Source of the DNA: Xylophilus sp. GW821-FHT01B05
Lineage (GTDB): Bacteria; Pseudomonadota; Gammaproteobacteria; Burkholderiales; Burkholderiaceae_C
NCBI GenBank assembly: GCA_038961845.1
Contig: CP152408.1
Coordinates: 5,704,001-5,768,000, forward strand
Direction of reading: 5' to 3'
DNA length: 64,000 nucleotides
The position numbers and the translations under genes are program-made. The notes under the pieces were generated by a model. That model saw only the letters and a list, made by a program, of their open reading frames with translations. It searched no databases and was not told the DNA's origin. This document shows, piece after piece, positions 16,912-27,737 of the stretch (positions are counted from its first letter, which is position 1; each line of letters opens with the position of its first letter).

Positions 16912-18108
16912 TCAGGCTACCCGCCGCACCGGCCACAAGCGCACCACCAGCGCCGCCGCAGCCGTCAGCGTAGCCAACAGGCACACGCCCTGCCAGCCAG
17001 CGCGGGCCAGCACCAGGCTGCCCAAGGCCGCGCCGCTGGCCATGCCGATGAACATGGAGGTGAACAACACGGCGTTGAGCCGACTGCGCGCTGCAGGTTC
17101 GATGCCGAAGACGATGGTCTGGTGCGCCACCAGCGTGGCCTGCATGCCCAGGTCGAACAGCACGGCGCAGACCACGATCAGCCACAGCTGGCCCGGGCCC
17201 AGCGCCATGGCCAGGAAAGACACAGTTGCCAGGCCCGCGCCCAGGCGCGTGACCAGCTCCGGGCCCTTGCGGTCGGCCAGGCGGCCGGCCAGCGGCGCGG
17301 CCAATGCGCCGGCCGCGCCCGCCAGGCCAAAGGCACCGGCCGCGGCACTGCCCAAATGGAAGGGCGCGCCGTGCAGCATCACCGCCAGGGTGGACCAGAA
17401 GGCGCTGAAGCCCAGGCTCAGCAGGGCCTGCGCCAGCGCCGCGCGGCGCAGCTTGCCGTAGCGCAGCCATAGCGTGCCCAGCGAGCGCAGCAGCGCGCCA
17501 TAGGGCAATTGCGAGGTCGGCACAAAGCGCGGCAGGCCGCGCCACAGCGCCACGCCCAGCAGCGCAATGCTGAGCGCGGCCACGACAAACACCGCGCGCC
17601 AGCCGAACTGCTCGGCGATCAGGCCGCTTGCCACGCGCGACAGCAGCACGCCCAGCAGCAGGCCGGTCATCACCGTGCCCACGGTCTTGCCGCGCCGCGC
17701 CTCGGGCGCCAGCGTGGCGGCAGCGGGCACCAGGTCTTGCGCCAGCGTGGCCGCCAGGCCCACGACCAGGCTGGACACCAGCAAAAAGCCCAATGAGGGC
17801 GACGCCGCGCCCAGCAGCAGCGCCGCGCACAGCGCCACGGCCTTGACCAGGATGATGCGGCGCCGGTCAAAGCGGTCGCCCAGCGGCGCCAGCAACAGAA
17901 TGCCCAGCGCATAGCCGAGCTGGGTCAGCGTGGGCACCAGGCCGATGGCCTCGGGCGTGGCGTGCAGCTCGTCCGCCAGTACGCCCAGCATCGGCTGGCT
18001 GTAGTAGAGCGAGGCGGCGGACAGGCCGGCACCTATGGCCAGCAGCAGCACCAATGAATGGGGCAGCGCCGGCCGGGTTTGGTCATGCGTCATGGGAACG
18101 GAAGTCAT
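16912..18108 (-). CDS. MFS transporter, drug-efflux type
   Basis: A 398-residue permease with about 12 hydrophobic segments. It has the MFS motif in loop 2-3 (GDRFDRRRIIL, about 72-82) and the related loop 8-9 motif GRLADRKGPEL. It resembles the DHA1/YnfM-like exporters. It is divergent from a LysR gene at 18205, its probable regulator. Starts at 18108 or 18093 are both possible; neither changes the first membrane segment. Confidence 0.9.
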   Translation of the reverse strand: MTSVPMTHDQTRPALPHSLVLLLAIGAGLSAASLYYSQPMLGVLADELHATPEAIGLVPTLTQLGYALGILLLAPLGDRFDRRRIILVKAVALCAALLLGAASPSLGFLLVSSLVVGLAATLAQDLVPAAATLAPEARRGKTVGTVMTGLLLGVLLSRVASGLIAEQFGWRAVFVVAALSIALLGVALWRGLPRFVPTSQLPYGALLRSLGTLWLRYGKLRRAALAQALLSLGFSAFWSTLAVMLHGAPFHLGSAAAGAFGLAGAAGALAAPLAGRLADRKGPELVTRLGAGLATVSFLAMALGPGQLWLIVVCAVLFDLGMQATLVAHQTIVFGIEPAARSRLNAVLFTSMFIGMASGAALGSLVLARAGWQGVCLLATLTAAAALVVRLWPVRRVA

Positions 18109-18204
18109 CGGGAAAACCCTGGGATTCTGCAGGGGGCCGAGTGTGCTGCAGCCATCCAGCCCCGGGAAGCCCCTTGCTGCGCACAATTGTTATACGCTGC
18201 ACGT

Positions 18205-19113
18205 ATGAAGACAGCCCCCGACCGGATCGAGCTGATGCAGACCTTTGTGCGCATTGTGGAGGCGGGCAGCCTGTCGGCCGCGGCGGCGCAGATGGGCGCC
18301 ACCCAGCCCACGGTAAGCCGGCGCCTGCAGGCGCTGGAGCGCTCGCTCGGCCTGCGCCTGCTGCACCGCTCCACCCACGCCATGAAGCTGACCGAAGACG
18401 GCGAGCGCTGCTTCGAGCGCGCCAAGCTGCTGCTGGCCAGCTGGGACGCCTTCGAGACCGACCTGCGCGGCACCGACAACGTGCCCGAGGGCACGCTGCG
18501 CGTGGTAGTACCGCACGCCTTTGGCCAACAGCAACTGGTGGAGCCGCTGGCCGACTACCTGCGCCGCCACGGCCAGGTGGCGGTGGAGTGGCTGCTGCAC
18601 GACGGCACGCCGGACTTCGTCGCCGACGGCATCGACTGCGCCATCCATGTCGGCGCGGTGGACGACCAGTCCCTGGTGGCGCTGAAGCTGGCCGAGGTGC
18701 CGCGCATCGTCGTTGCCGCGCCCTCGGTGGTGGCCGGCGCGCCGCTGCCGGTGCATGCGGCGGAGCTGGCCGGCCTGCCCTGGCTGGCGCTGCGCACCTA
18801 CTACCGCAACGAGGTGACGCTGGTGCATGCCAGCGGCGAGCGCCACCAGTTCCCGATCCGCCCGCGCATGAGCACCGACAGCCTGCTGGCCATGCGCAGC
18901 GCAGCCCTGCTGGGCCTGGGCGCGGGCGTTGCATCGGCCTGGTCGGTGGCCGACGAGGTGGCGCACGGCCGCTTGCTGCACCTGGCGCCAGAGTGGCATG
19001 CGCCCTCGCTGCCGGTGTACCTGATGTACCCGTACGCGCGCTTCTACCCGGCCAAGCTGCGCCGCTTTGTCGAGGTGCTGCGCACGGCGATGCCGGGCTC
19101 GCTGGGCGGCTGA
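18205..19113 (+). CDS. LysR-family regulator next to the MFS exporter
   Basis: A 302-residue LysR protein with helix-turn-helix GSLSAAAAQMGATQPTVSRRLQ-type segment (about 22-44) and a CrgA/AaeR-like effector domain. The divergent position suggests control of the MFS gene. The start MKTAPDRIELMQTF at 18205 is standard. It converges on the next LysR gene, with 10 bases between the stops. Confidence 0.92.
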   Translation: MKTAPDRIELMQTFVRIVEAGSLSAAAAQMGATQPTVSRRLQALERSLGLRLLHRSTHAMKLTEDGERCFERAKLLLASWDAFETDLRGTDNVPEGTLRVVVPHAFGQQQLVEPLADYLRRHGQVAVEWLLHDGTPDFVADGIDCAIHVGAVDDQSLVALKLAEVPRIVVAAPSVVAGAPLPVHAAELAGLPWLALRTYYRNEVTLVHASGERHQFPIRPRMSTDSLLAMRSAALLGLGAGVASAWSVADEVAHGRLLHLAPEWHAPSLPVYLMYPYARFYPAKLRRFVEVLRTAMPGSLGG

Positions 19114-19123
19114 CAGCGGGCGA

Positions 19124-20014
19124 TCAGGCGGTTGGCGCCAACAGGTGCGCCAGCATGCGCTGCGCATGCTGCGGCAGCGCCTCCGCCGGCCGTACGCAGG
19201 CCAGCAGTTGCCGCGCGGCCCAGGCGTCACTGAGCGCCACGCGCGCGATCTTCATCGAGCGCCCGCAGCGCAGCGCCGCAGCCCGGGGCACCACGCCCAC
19301 GCCTATGCCCTGCTCCACCATGCGGCACAGCGCCTCGAAGCTGCGCACCCGCACGCGGTAGCGCAGGCGCATGCCCAGTTGCCGGGCATGCTGGGCGACG
19401 TGCTCTTGCAGCGGGCTGCCAGCGGCCAGGCCGACAAAGTCCTGGCCAGCCGCATCGGCCAGCGCAATGCGGCGGCGGCCGGCCAGCGCGTGTCCGCGCG
19501 GCAGCACCAGCACCAGCGGGTCGGGCCGGAACAGCTGGCACTGCAGGCCTTGCGTATCGACCGCATCCGAGACGATGCCGATGTCGCACAGGCCGGCACG
19601 CAGCGCATCGACGATGTCCTGGCTGGGCTGCTCTTCCAGGTCCACCGCCAGGCGCGGGTGCTGCGCCAGGAAGCGGCTCAGCAGCTCGGGCAGGTGCTCG
19701 GTCATGGCCGAGGTGTTGCACAGCAGGCGCACATGGCCATGCAGGCCGGCGCCGTAGTCGCCCAGCTCGCCGCGCAGGCGCTCCATCTGCTGCAGCACCA
19801 GGCGCGCGTGGTGCTGCAGCGTGCGGCCAGCCTCGGTGGGCTGCACGCCCTGCGCGCTGCGCAGCAGCAGCGGCGCGCCCAGCAGGTCCTCCATGCCGCG
19901 CACACGCTGGCTGGCACTGGCCAGCGTCATGTGGCTGCGCGCGGCGCCGGCGGTAAGGCTGCCGGCCTCCACCACGTGCAGGAAGAGGCGCAGATCGGTC
20001 AGGTCGAATCGCAT
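19124..20014 (-). CDS. LysR-family regulator (near TauE/SafE permease)
   Basis: A 296-residue LysR protein beginning MRFDLTDLRLFLHVVEAGSL, with helix-turn-helix residues at about 20-42 and an effector domain reading DIGIVSD and GIGVGVVP. This N-terminus is typical of the subgroup that commonly sits beside TauE/SafE permeases in Burkholderiales. The permease at 20316 is divergent, so it is the probable target. Confidence 0.91.
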   Translation of the reverse strand: MRFDLTDLRLFLHVVEAGSLTAGAARSHMTLASASQRVRGMEDLLGAPLLLRSAQGVQPTEAGRTLQHHARLVLQQMERLRGELGDYGAGLHGHVRLLCNTSAMTEHLPELLSRFLAQHPRLAVDLEEQPSQDIVDALRAGLCDIGIVSDAVDTQGLQCQLFRPDPLVLVLPRGHALAGRRRIALADAAGQDFVGLAAGSPLQEHVAQHARQLGMRLRYRVRVRSFEALCRMVEQGIGVGVVPRAAALRCGRSMKIARVALSDAWAARQLLACVRPAEALPQHAQRMLAHLLAPTA

Positions 20015-20066
20015 GCCGCGATGTTAGTTATCCACAGTGCTGCGCACCACCCGCAGCGCATGAAAC

Positions 20067-20196
20067 CGACCGGCGCCGAAGGCCGCGGAGCAGGCCACGC
20101 GCAGACATCCGCGGAACTGGCTTTGCCAGGCCGCTGGATGTGCCCCCTGCAAGGGGGTTGGCGAAGACACGAAGTGCGAAGCCTGGGGGTGTTTCA
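20067..20196 (-). repeat. Dispersed repeat family CR, copy 2
   Basis: Inverted, apparently full-length copy: read on the minus strand it carries CCCCCAGGCTTCGCACTTCG, CTTGCAGGGGGCACATCC, GGCCTGGCAAAGCCAGTT and CCTGCTCCGCGGCC. It fills most of the 300-base divergent gap between the LysR gene (20014) and the permease (20316), so the permease promoter must be in or next to repeat DNA. Confidence 0.8.
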
Positions 20197-20315
20197 TTCC
20201 ACACGGCAGGCCTACGGCCCTGGCTGAGACGGGCTCTGTGCATTCCACATAGGCAGCGGTGGCCGGCGGCAGCAGACTGGAGGTACCGCCCATGGGGCGA
20301 ATGGAGATGTTCTGA

Positions 20316-21065
20316 ATGGATGCAAACCTGGGGCTCTGGAGCGCAGTGGCCGCCGTGTTCCTGCTGGCCGGCGTGGTCAAGGGCGTGATCGGCCTGGGCC
20401 TGCCAACGCTGTCGATGGCGCTGCTGGCGCTGTGGATGCCGCCGGCGCAGGCGGCGGCGCTGCTGATCCTGCCTTCGCTGCTGACCAATGTCTGGCAGAT
20501 CCGGCCCTGGGCCACGGCCTGGCCGCTGCTGCGCCGGCTGGGCGGCATGCAGCTGGGCATCTGCGTGGGCACGCTGGCGGGCGCCTGGGCCTTTGGCGCG
20601 CCGGCCGGTGCCTGGGCCACGACGCTGCTGGGCGTGGCGCTGCTGGCCTATGCGGGCTGGGGCCTGGCCGGGCGCACGCTGCACCTGGCGCCGCGCCACG
20701 AGCGCTGGCTGGGCCCGCTGGTGGGCGCGGCCACGGGCGGGGTGACGGCCGTCACCGGCGTGTTCGTGGTGCCGGCCGTGCCCTATCTGCAGGCGCTGGG
20801 CCTGCAGCGCGATGGGCTGGTGCAGGCCATGGGCTTGTCCTTCACCACCTCGACCGTGGTGCTGGCGGTGGCGCTGGCGGGCGAAGGCGGCTTTTCCCAC
20901 GCGGCGCTGGGCGGCTCGCTGGCCATGCTGCTGCCGGCGCTGGCCGGCATGGCGCTGGGGCAATGGGCGCGGCAGCGGCTGTCGGCGGCGGTGTTCCGGC
21001 GCTGCTTCTTTGTCGGGCTGGCGCTGCTGGGGGCTTACATGCTGGGGCGGCAGTGGCTGGGATGA
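20316..21065 (+). CDS. TauE/SafE-family sulfite/anion exporter
   Basis: A 249-residue membrane protein with about 8 hydrophobic segments in two repeats, each beginning with a conserved Gly/Pro stretch (GVVKGVIGLGLPTLSMAL and GAATGGVTAVTGVFVVPAV). TauE/SafE permeases move sulfur-containing organic anions or sulfite across the inner membrane. The substrate is unknown. The ATG at 20316 follows a GGAGAT site. The LysR gene at 19124 is divergent and likely regulates it. Confidence 0.91.
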   Translation: MDANLGLWSAVAAVFLLAGVVKGVIGLGLPTLSMALLALWMPPAQAAALLILPSLLTNVWQIRPWATAWPLLRRLGGMQLGICVGTLAGAWAFGAPAGAWATTLLGVALLAYAGWGLAGRTLHLAPRHERWLGPLVGAATGGVTAVTGVFVVPAVPYLQALGLQRDGLVQAMGLSFTTSTVVLAVALAGEGGFSHAALGGSLAMLLPALAGMALGQWARQRLSAAVFRRCFFVGLALLGAYMLGRQWLG

Positions 21066-21070
21066 CGCTT

Positions 21071-21131
21071 CTCTTTTTATAGCTAATAGCCCAGGTGCCA
21101 CCTGGGCTAGAGGCACTTTTCTTTAAAATTT
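21071..21131 (+). repeat. Hairpin repeat family R, copy 3
   Basis: TATAGCTA, TAGCCCAGG/CCTGGGCTA stem, AGGC, CACTTTTC and an uninterrupted end. Lies between the TauE/SafE and MFS genes, both on the plus strand. Confidence 0.85.
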
Positions 21132-21190
21132 ATGGCGCGGGCGCTGCGGCCGGCCACGGCAGCGGCTACGCTCGGTGCAGGAGACACTGC

Positions 21191-22420
21191 ATGACAACGC
21201 CACCGGCCGCGCCCCCTTCCCCCCGCACGCTCTGGACCATGCTGCTGGCGCTGTCCGCCGGCTTTGCGCTGAGCCAGGCCTTTCGCACCGTGGCGGCCAT
21301 CATGGCGACGCCGCTGCAGGCGGAGTTCGCGCTGTCGGCGCAGGCGCTGGGGGTGTTCGCCGGGGCCTTCCACTTCGCGTTTGGCGGCATGCAGCTGTTC
21401 ATGGGCATTGGCATCGACCTGTACGGCGTGCGGCGCACCGTGCTCACCGCGTTTCCGCTGGCGGCGGCGGGGGCGCTGCTGGCGGCGCTGGCGCCGAGCT
21501 ATGGCGTGCTGGTGCTGGGGCAACTGCTGATCGGCGTGGGCTGCGCGCCTGCGTTCCTGGTGTGTACGGTGTTCATTGCGCGGCATTTCCCGGCATCGCG
21601 CTTTGCGGCGGTGTCCGGGGCGGTGCTGGGGCTGTCGGGCGTGGGCATGCTGGCCACCGGCACGCCGCTGGCGTGGCTGGTGCAGGCCTTTTCCTGGCGC
21701 GCCGGCTTTGCGGTGCTGGCCGCTGCCTGCGTGCTGGCCTGGTGCGCCATCTTTGCCATGGTGCGCGAGCCCGCGCCCGCTGCGGGCGCGCCCACGGCGC
21801 CGCGCGAATCGGTGGGCGCGGCGGTGCGCGGCTTTGCGGCGCTGTTCCTGGTGCGCCATACCTGGGGCATCGTGGCGCTGGGCGTGGTGGCCTATGCCAG
21901 CTTCATCACGCTGCGCGGGCTGTGGCTGGGGCCGCTGCTGATCGAGCGGCACGGCTTCTCGCTGGTGGACAGCGGCAACGTGGCACTGGCGGTGTCGCTG
22001 GCCGGCATCTTCGGCGCGCCGCTGTTCGGCCGGCTCGACCCGGGGCCGGCCAGGCGGCGCCGCTGGATCGTCGGCTTCTCGCTCTTGCTGGCGCTGGTGT
22101 TCGCGGCCATGGCGCTGGTGCACAGCGCCTGGCTGGACGTGGCCGCGCCGCTGCTGATCGCACTGCTGTCGGGCTACATCGTGCTGCAGTACGCCGAGGT
22201 ACGCGCCGCCTACCCGGCCGCCCTCACCGGCCGCGCCATGGCGGTGTTCACCATGGCCATGTTCCTGGGCGTGGCATTGATGCAGTGGTTCACCGGCGCG
22301 GTGGCCTCGGCCGCGCAGGCGCAGGGCTGGGAGCCGTTTACCGTGGTGCTGGGGCTGATAGGCGCGCTGCTGGCGGCGGGCGCGGCAGCCTTTGCCTGGC
22401 TGCCGGCGCCGCCGCGCTGA
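21191..22420 (+). CDS. MFS transporter (nitrate/nitrite-porter-like)
   Basis: A 409-residue permease with about 12 hydrophobic segments, reading LSAGFALSQAFRTVAAIMATPL in the first and GIDLYGVRRTVL in the loop 2-3 position. The overall pattern is of the general MFS_1 type found in many Burkholderiales. The ATG at 21191 follows AGGAG. The substrate cannot be told. A hairpin follows at 22464-22484. Confidence 0.88.
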   Translation: MTTPPAAPPSPRTLWTMLLALSAGFALSQAFRTVAAIMATPLQAEFALSAQALGVFAGAFHFAFGGMQLFMGIGIDLYGVRRTVLTAFPLAAAGALLAALAPSYGVLVLGQLLIGVGCAPAFLVCTVFIARHFPASRFAAVSGAVLGLSGVGMLATGTPLAWLVQAFSWRAGFAVLAAACVLAWCAIFAMVREPAPAAGAPTAPRESVGAAVRGFAALFLVRHTWGIVALGVVAYASFITLRGLWLGPLLIERHGFSLVDSGNVALAVSLAGIFGAPLFGRLDPGPARRRRWIVGFSLLLALVFAAMALVHSAWLDVAAPLLIALLSGYIVLQYAEVRAAYPAALTGRAMAVFTMAMFLGVALMQWFTGAVASAAQAQGWEPFTVVLGLIGALLAAGAAAFAWLPAPPR

Positions 22421-22463
22421 GGTTCGCTGCGCGTTCATATCTGCAGGTAAGAGTGCGCAACAC

Positions 22464-22484
22464 ATTCTTAGCCGGGGCTTAAGA
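22464..22484 (+). terminator. Possible terminator/operator hairpin
   Basis: TTCTTAGCC and GCTTAAGAA can pair across GGG with one bulged T. It lies 44 bases after the MFS stop and before the DUF2076 gene. No T-run follows, so rho-independent termination would be weak; it could instead be an operator. Confidence 0.3.
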
Positions 22485-22558
22485 AGCCGCGCAGCGGGGG
22501 AACACAGGGATAGGCTGTCGAATCCGACACGCACACCCTCCCTGAAAAAGCATCCGCC

Positions 22559-23275
22559 ATGACTCCCCAAGAACACCAGCTGCTCAGCGACTTCCTGGGT
22601 CGCCTGGCCGCCGTCGACAAGACCGCCAAAGACCCGGAAGCCGATGCCCTGATCTACCAACGCCTGGCCCCGCTGCCCGACGCCCCCTATCTGCTGGTGC
22701 AGCGCACCCTGCTGCTGGAGCAGGCGCTGGAGGCCGCACAGCGGCAGATCGCCCAGTTGCAGCAGAACCCACCGCACGCCGACGCCGGCAGCCCGAGCTT
22801 CCTGAGCCCGGGCGCAGCGCCAGGCTTTGGCCGCGCGCCTTCGCAGGCCTATACGCCGCCGCCCTCCAGCTACCCGCCCGAGGCCGCCGTGCCCGCCGCG
22901 CCGCCGGCACCCGCCAGTTGGCGTGACCGGCTGTTTGGGGCGCCACCGGCGGCAGCGGCACCTGCCGCAGCCCCAAGCTTCCTCGGCCAGGCCGCCAGCA
23001 CCGCCGCTGGCGTGGCCGGCGGCATGTTCCTGTTCAACGGGCTGGAGAACCTGCTGGGCCGCCACGGCAACAGCAGCAGCAGCGGCTTGCTCGGCGACAG
23101 CAACGCCAACATGTTTGGCGGTGCCTTGCTGCCGCAAGAGACGGTGGTGCAGAACATCACCACCAACGACAGCTTCTTCCTGGACGACGACGGCAGCAAC
23201 GGCCGCGACGAGAGGCGCGAAGCCGACGGCGACGCCAGCGACCTGCCGGACGACGACAGCGACGATTTCATCTAA
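22559..23275 (+). CDS. DUF2076 domain protein
   Basis: A 238-residue protein. The N-terminal region MTPQEHQLLSDFLGRLAAV with LVQRTLLLEQALEAAQRQIAQLQ matches DUF2076, a family of unknown role often made under envelope or stress conditions. The middle is Pro/Ala-rich and low-complexity; a Gly-rich stretch with AAGVAGGMFLFNGLENLLG follows. The last 35 residues are strongly acidic (many Asp, ending DDDSDDFI). Its stop lies directly at the edge of inverted repeat LR copy 3. Confidence 0.88.
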   Translation: MTPQEHQLLSDFLGRLAAVDKTAKDPEADALIYQRLAPLPDAPYLLVQRTLLLEQALEAAQRQIAQLQQNPPHADAGSPSFLSPGAAPGFGRAPSQAYTPPPSSYPPEAAVPAAPPAPASWRDRLFGAPPAAAAPAAAPSFLGQAASTAAGVAGGMFLFNGLENLLGRHGNSSSSGLLGDSNANMFGGALLPQETVVQNITTNDSFFLDDDGSNGRDERREADGDASDLPDDDSDDFI

Positions 23276-23665
23276 GAACCATCTCTTTCAAGGTCTTTGA
23301 GATACCCCTGCGCTGTGTGCCTTGCGGGCGGCGGGTGCCGGGAGTTCGCCCCGGCGGGCGAGTAACTTTCTCTTGTGGTCGCCAAGAGAAAGTCACCAAA
23401 GAGAAGGCGACCCCACGTGCTGCGTCCCCTTCGCTTCGCTGCGGGGCAACCTGTGGTGCTCGCGGCAGGCGGGGTCTCGCTCAAACTCGCTTCGCTCAGA
23501 CAGGAGCGATCTCTTATCCGCCTGCCACTGCGCTCCTCGGCGCATCCCGAGGGGACCCGGGACAGCCACACGGGCCATCGCTGCGCTCGGCCCGGCGCCC
23601 GCCGTCAGCAAGACACACGAACGACCGAACAGATCACAAAACCTTGAAAGGGATGGCGCCAAGAC
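23275..23665 (-). repeat. Long dispersed repeat family LR, copy 3
   Basis: Inverted relative to copies 1 and 2. Shared parts are the AAGGTCTTTGAGATACCC edge, GGCGGCGGGTGCCGGGAG and the perfect stem (23365-23393). The inner half is more divergent than between copies 1 and 2, with a different segment around 23440-23530. The gap 23276-23708 contains no gene. Confidence 0.82.
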
Positions 23666-23708
23666 CAGAGCGGCCTACCATCGTGGGGCCCACGAAAGCC
23701 CCGCCCGC

Positions 23709-24026
23709 ATGTCCTACGACGAAAACCAGCTGCCGCTGCCGCCCTCCTTCCACGCCCTGTACACCGACGCGCGCCAGCGCCTGACCGCGCCGCTATTGCA
23801 GGTGCAGGCGCGCTACGAGCTGTGCGAAGACCTGGCCCAGCACCTGGTGGAGCAAACCCAGGGCCTGCACCAGGACAGCCTGCGCGAGCAGCGCGAGATC
23901 CTGCAGCGCTACCAGCAGGCCCTGGCCGCACCCGAGGCCGGACTGACGCAGGCCGAGCCGCACTGGGTCGTGCGCCGCCTGGCCGAGCTGCTGGGCTGGC
24001 CGGACGAGGCGGCCAACGCGGCCTAA
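23709..24026 (+). CDS. Small helical hypothetical protein
   Basis: A 105-residue protein reading MSYDENQLPLPPSFHALYTD, then ARYELCEDLAQHLVEQTQ and a C-terminal RRLAELLGWPDEA. It is mainly helical and soluble, with no signal or membrane segment. Comamonadaceae genomes carry similar short proteins, some labelled ATPase with chaperone activity; no Walker motif is visible here, so I do not adopt that name. Coding character is supported by a sensible start and codon use. Confidence 0.75.
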   Translation: MSYDENQLPLPPSFHALYTDARQRLTAPLLQVQARYELCEDLAQHLVEQTQGLHQDSLREQREILQRYQQALAAPEAGLTQAEPHWVVRRLAELLGWPDEAANAA

Positions 24027-24106
24027 GCCGTCGCCCATGCGCCATGCACCTGGGGTGCTGCGCCGCGAGAATGCAGGCTTCCTCATGCCCCTGGAGACAC
24101 AGCCCC

Positions 24107-24415
24107 ATGATTCACGTCGTCGCCGTCATCACCGCCAAGCCCGGCCAGCGCGCCCAAATCCTCGAAGCCTTCCACGCCAACCGTGCCGCCGTGCTGGCCG
24201 AAGCCGGCTGCATCGAATACACCGCCACGGTGGACGCCGAGGGCATGCCGGCCTCCAAAGGCACCTTTGGTGGCGACACCTTCGTGGTGATCGAGAAGTG
24301 GGAGACGCTGGACGCGCTCAAGGCCCATGCAGTGGCGCCGCACATGGCGGCCTACGGCGCCAAGACGCGCGAGCTGACAGAGAACCGTGTGATCCACGTG
24401 CTATCACCCATCTGA
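24107..24415 (+). CDS. Antibiotic-biosynthesis-monooxygenase (YgiN-like) protein
   Basis: A 102-residue ABM-domain protein of the putative quinol monooxygenase type, reading MIHVVAVITAKPGQRAQILEAF and VVIEKWETLDALKAHAVAPHM. The family forms small dimeric ferredoxin-like barrels acting on quinols or aromatic compounds without a cofactor. The ATG at 24107 gives the standard start. A strong terminator follows. Confidence 0.9.
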   Translation: MIHVVAVITAKPGQRAQILEAFHANRAAVLAEAGCIEYTATVDAEGMPASKGTFGGDTFVVIEKWETLDALKAHAVAPHMAAYGAKTRELTENRVIHVLSPI

Positions 24416-24433
24416 GCTCATCGCACGCCCAAC

Positions 24434-24461
24434 AAAAAACGCGCCCTCAGGCGCGTTTTTT
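24434..24461. terminator. Bidirectional rho-independent terminator
   Basis: AAAAAACGCGCC, loop CTCA, GGCGCGTTTTTT: a perfect stem with A and T runs on either side. It lies between the convergent YgiN-like gene and gap and would terminate both. Confidence 0.92.
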
Positions 24462-24482
24462 CTTGCTGGGCGCAGTCGCGAA

Positions 24483-25550
<1,068 letters not shown>

Positions 25551-27638
25551 TTATTTCTTGCCGAGTACCTTGCGCACGGTGTCGGCCACGTTCTCGGGCG
25601 TGAAGCCAAACTCCTTGAACAGCACGTTGGCCGGTGCCGATTCGCCGTAGTGGTCGATGCCAACCACGGCATCCACGCCGTACTTCCACCAGCCGTCGGT
25701 GACGCCCATTTCCACCGCCACGCGCGGCGTGCCGGCGGGCAGCACGGACTTCTTGTAGGCCACGTCCTGGCGGTCGAAAACGGTAGTGCTGGGCACCGAG
25801 ACCACGCGCACGGCGATCTTGTCGCGCGCCAGCAGCTCTTGCGCCTTCAACGCCAACTGCACTTCCGAGCCGGTGGCCAGAATCACAGCCTTGGCCTTCT
25901 TGGTCTTGAAGCCGACGGCGGTCGGCTCGCTCAGCACGTAGGCACCGCGGCTGATCTCGCCCAGGTCGCTCTTGGCGGCGTAGGGCAGGTTCTGGCGCGA
26001 CAACAGCAGGGCGCTTGGGCGGTTCTTGTTCTCCAGCGCAACGGCCCAGGCCACGGCGGTTTCGGCCGTGTCGGCGGGGCGCCAGACATCGAGGTTGGGG
26101 ATCAGGCGCAGGCTGGCGGCGTGCTCGATCGACTGGTGCGTCGGGCCGTCTTCGCCCAGGCCGATGGAGTCGTGGGTGAACACATGCACCACGCGCAGCT
26201 TCATCAGCGCGGCCATGCGGATGGCGTTGCGGCTGTAGTCGCTGAAGGTCAGGAAGGTGCCGCCGTAGGGGATGAAGCCGCCGTGCAGGGCCACGCCATT
26301 CATGATGGCGGCCATGCCGAACTCGCGCACGCCGTAGTTGATGTGGCGGCCGCCCACCAGGGTGCCCACGGCCGATTCCGTCTGCACCACGTCGCCTTGC
26401 GCATCAAAGCGCAGCGCGGGCGTGCTCTTGGTGTTGGTGAGGTTGGAGCCGGTCAGGTCGGCGCTGCCGCCGAGCAGCTCGGGCAGCGCGGCGGTGAAGG
26501 CTTCGAGCGCGATCTGGCTGGCCTTGCGGCTGGCCACGGTTTCGGCCTTGGTGTGGGCGGCGATCACGGCGTCGACGGCGGTCTGCGCAAAGTGCTTGGG
26601 CAGCTCGCCACGCATGCGGCGGGTGAACTCGGCGGCCAGTTCTGGGAAGGCGCTGGTGTAGGCGGCAAAGCGCTCGTTCCAGGCGGCTTCGGCCTTGGCA
26701 CCGGCGTCCTTGGCGTCCCAGGCGGCGTAGACATCGGCCGGGACTTCAAACGGCGCATGCGGCCAGTCGAGCACGTTGCGGGTCAGCGCGATTTCTTCTG
26801 CGCCCAGCGGCTCGCCGTGCGCCTTCGAGGTGCCGGCGCGGTTGGGCGAACCCTTGCCGATGGCCGTCTTGCAGACGACCAGCGTGGGCTTGTCATGCGA
26901 GGTCTTGGCGCTGGTCAGCGCAGCGGCCACGGCGGCGGCGTCATGGCCGTCGACCGGGCCGATCACGTTCCAGCCGCAGGCGCGGAAGCGGGCCGGCGTG
27001 TCGTCCACGAACCAGGGCGCTACCTGGCCGTCGATGGAGATGCCGTTGTCGTCGTACAGCGCGATCAGCTTGCCCAGCTTCCAGGCGCCGGCCAGGGCCA
27101 CGGCCTCGTGGCTGATGCCTTCCATCAGGCAGCCGTCGCCCAGGAACACGTAGGTGTGGTGGTCGACGATGGCGTGATCGGCGCGGTTGAATTCCTTGGC
27201 CAGCAGCTTCTCGGCCAGCGCAAAGCCCACGGCATTGGTGATGCCCTGGCCCAGCGGGCCGGTGGTGGTTTCCACGCCTGCGGTGTAGCCGACTTCCGGG
27301 TGGCCCGGGGTCTTGCTGTGCAGCTGGCGGAAGTTCTTCAGCTCGCCAATCGGCAGGTCGTAGCCGGTCAGGTGCAGCACCGCGTACAGCAGCATGGAGC
27401 CGTGGCCGTTGGACAGCACAAAGCGGTCGCGGTCGGCCCATTGCGGGTTGGTCGGGTTGTGCTTGAGGTGGCTGCCCCACAGCGCAACCGCCATGTCGGC
27501 CATGCCCATGGGCGCGCCGGGATGGCCGGAATTGGCCTGCTGGACGGCGTCCATCGCCAGCGCGCGAATGGCGTTGGCCATGGCGGCGGTCGGCTCGGTG
27601 GGGGATGCGGCGTGCGCCAGGGTGTCGGTGGTGGCCAT
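25551..27638 (-). CDS. tkt: Transketolase
   Basis: A 695-residue thiamine-diphosphate enzyme of the pentose phosphate (and Calvin) pathway. Landmarks are [18 protein letters not shown] near the start, [13 protein letters not shown] (the diphosphate/metal motif), HSKTPGHPE, and the transketolase motif [16 protein letters not shown]. The start at 27638 gives MATTDTL; frame upstream of it is non-coding. The enzyme is full length. It is divergent from speD (99 bases between starts). Confidence 0.98.
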   Translation of the reverse strand: MATTDTLAHAASPTEPTAAMANAIRALAMDAVQQANSGHPGAPMGMADMAVALWGSHLKHNPTNPQWADRDRFVLSNGHGSMLLYAVLHLTGYDLPIGELKNFRQLHSKTPGHPEVGYTAGVETTTGPLGQGITNAVGFALAEKLLAKEFNRADHAIVDHHTYVFLGDGCLMEGISHEAVALAGAWKLGKLIALYDDNGISIDGQVAPWFVDDTPARFRACGWNVIGPVDGHDAAAVAAALTSAKTSHDKPTLVVCKTAIGKGSPNRAGTSKAHGEPLGAEEIALTRNVLDWPHAPFEVPADVYAAWDAKDAGAKAEAAWNERFAAYTSAFPELAAEFTRRMRGELPKHFAQTAVDAVIAAHTKAETVASRKASQIALEAFTAALPELLGGSADLTGSNLTNTKSTPALRFDAQGDVVQTESAVGTLVGGRHINYGVREFGMAAIMNGVALHGGFIPYGGTFLTFSDYSRNAIRMAALMKLRVVHVFTHDSIGLGEDGPTHQSIEHAASLRLIPNLDVWRPADTAETAVAWAVALENKNRPSALLLSRQNLPYAAKSDLGEISRGAYVLSEPTAVGFKTKKAKAVILATGSEVQLALKAQELLARDKIAVRVVSVPSTTVFDRQDVAYKKSVLPAGTPRVAVEMGVTDGWWKYGVDAVVGIDHYGESAPANVLFKEFGFTPENVADTVRKVLGKK

Positions 27639-27737
27639 CTGCGGCGGCTCCGGAAGGGGAAAGAGGGTGGGAGGTGCGGGGGAACCCGGCATTTTACCGG
27701 GCGGCCTGCGCCGGCCGCTTCCACTACAGTCGCCGCC

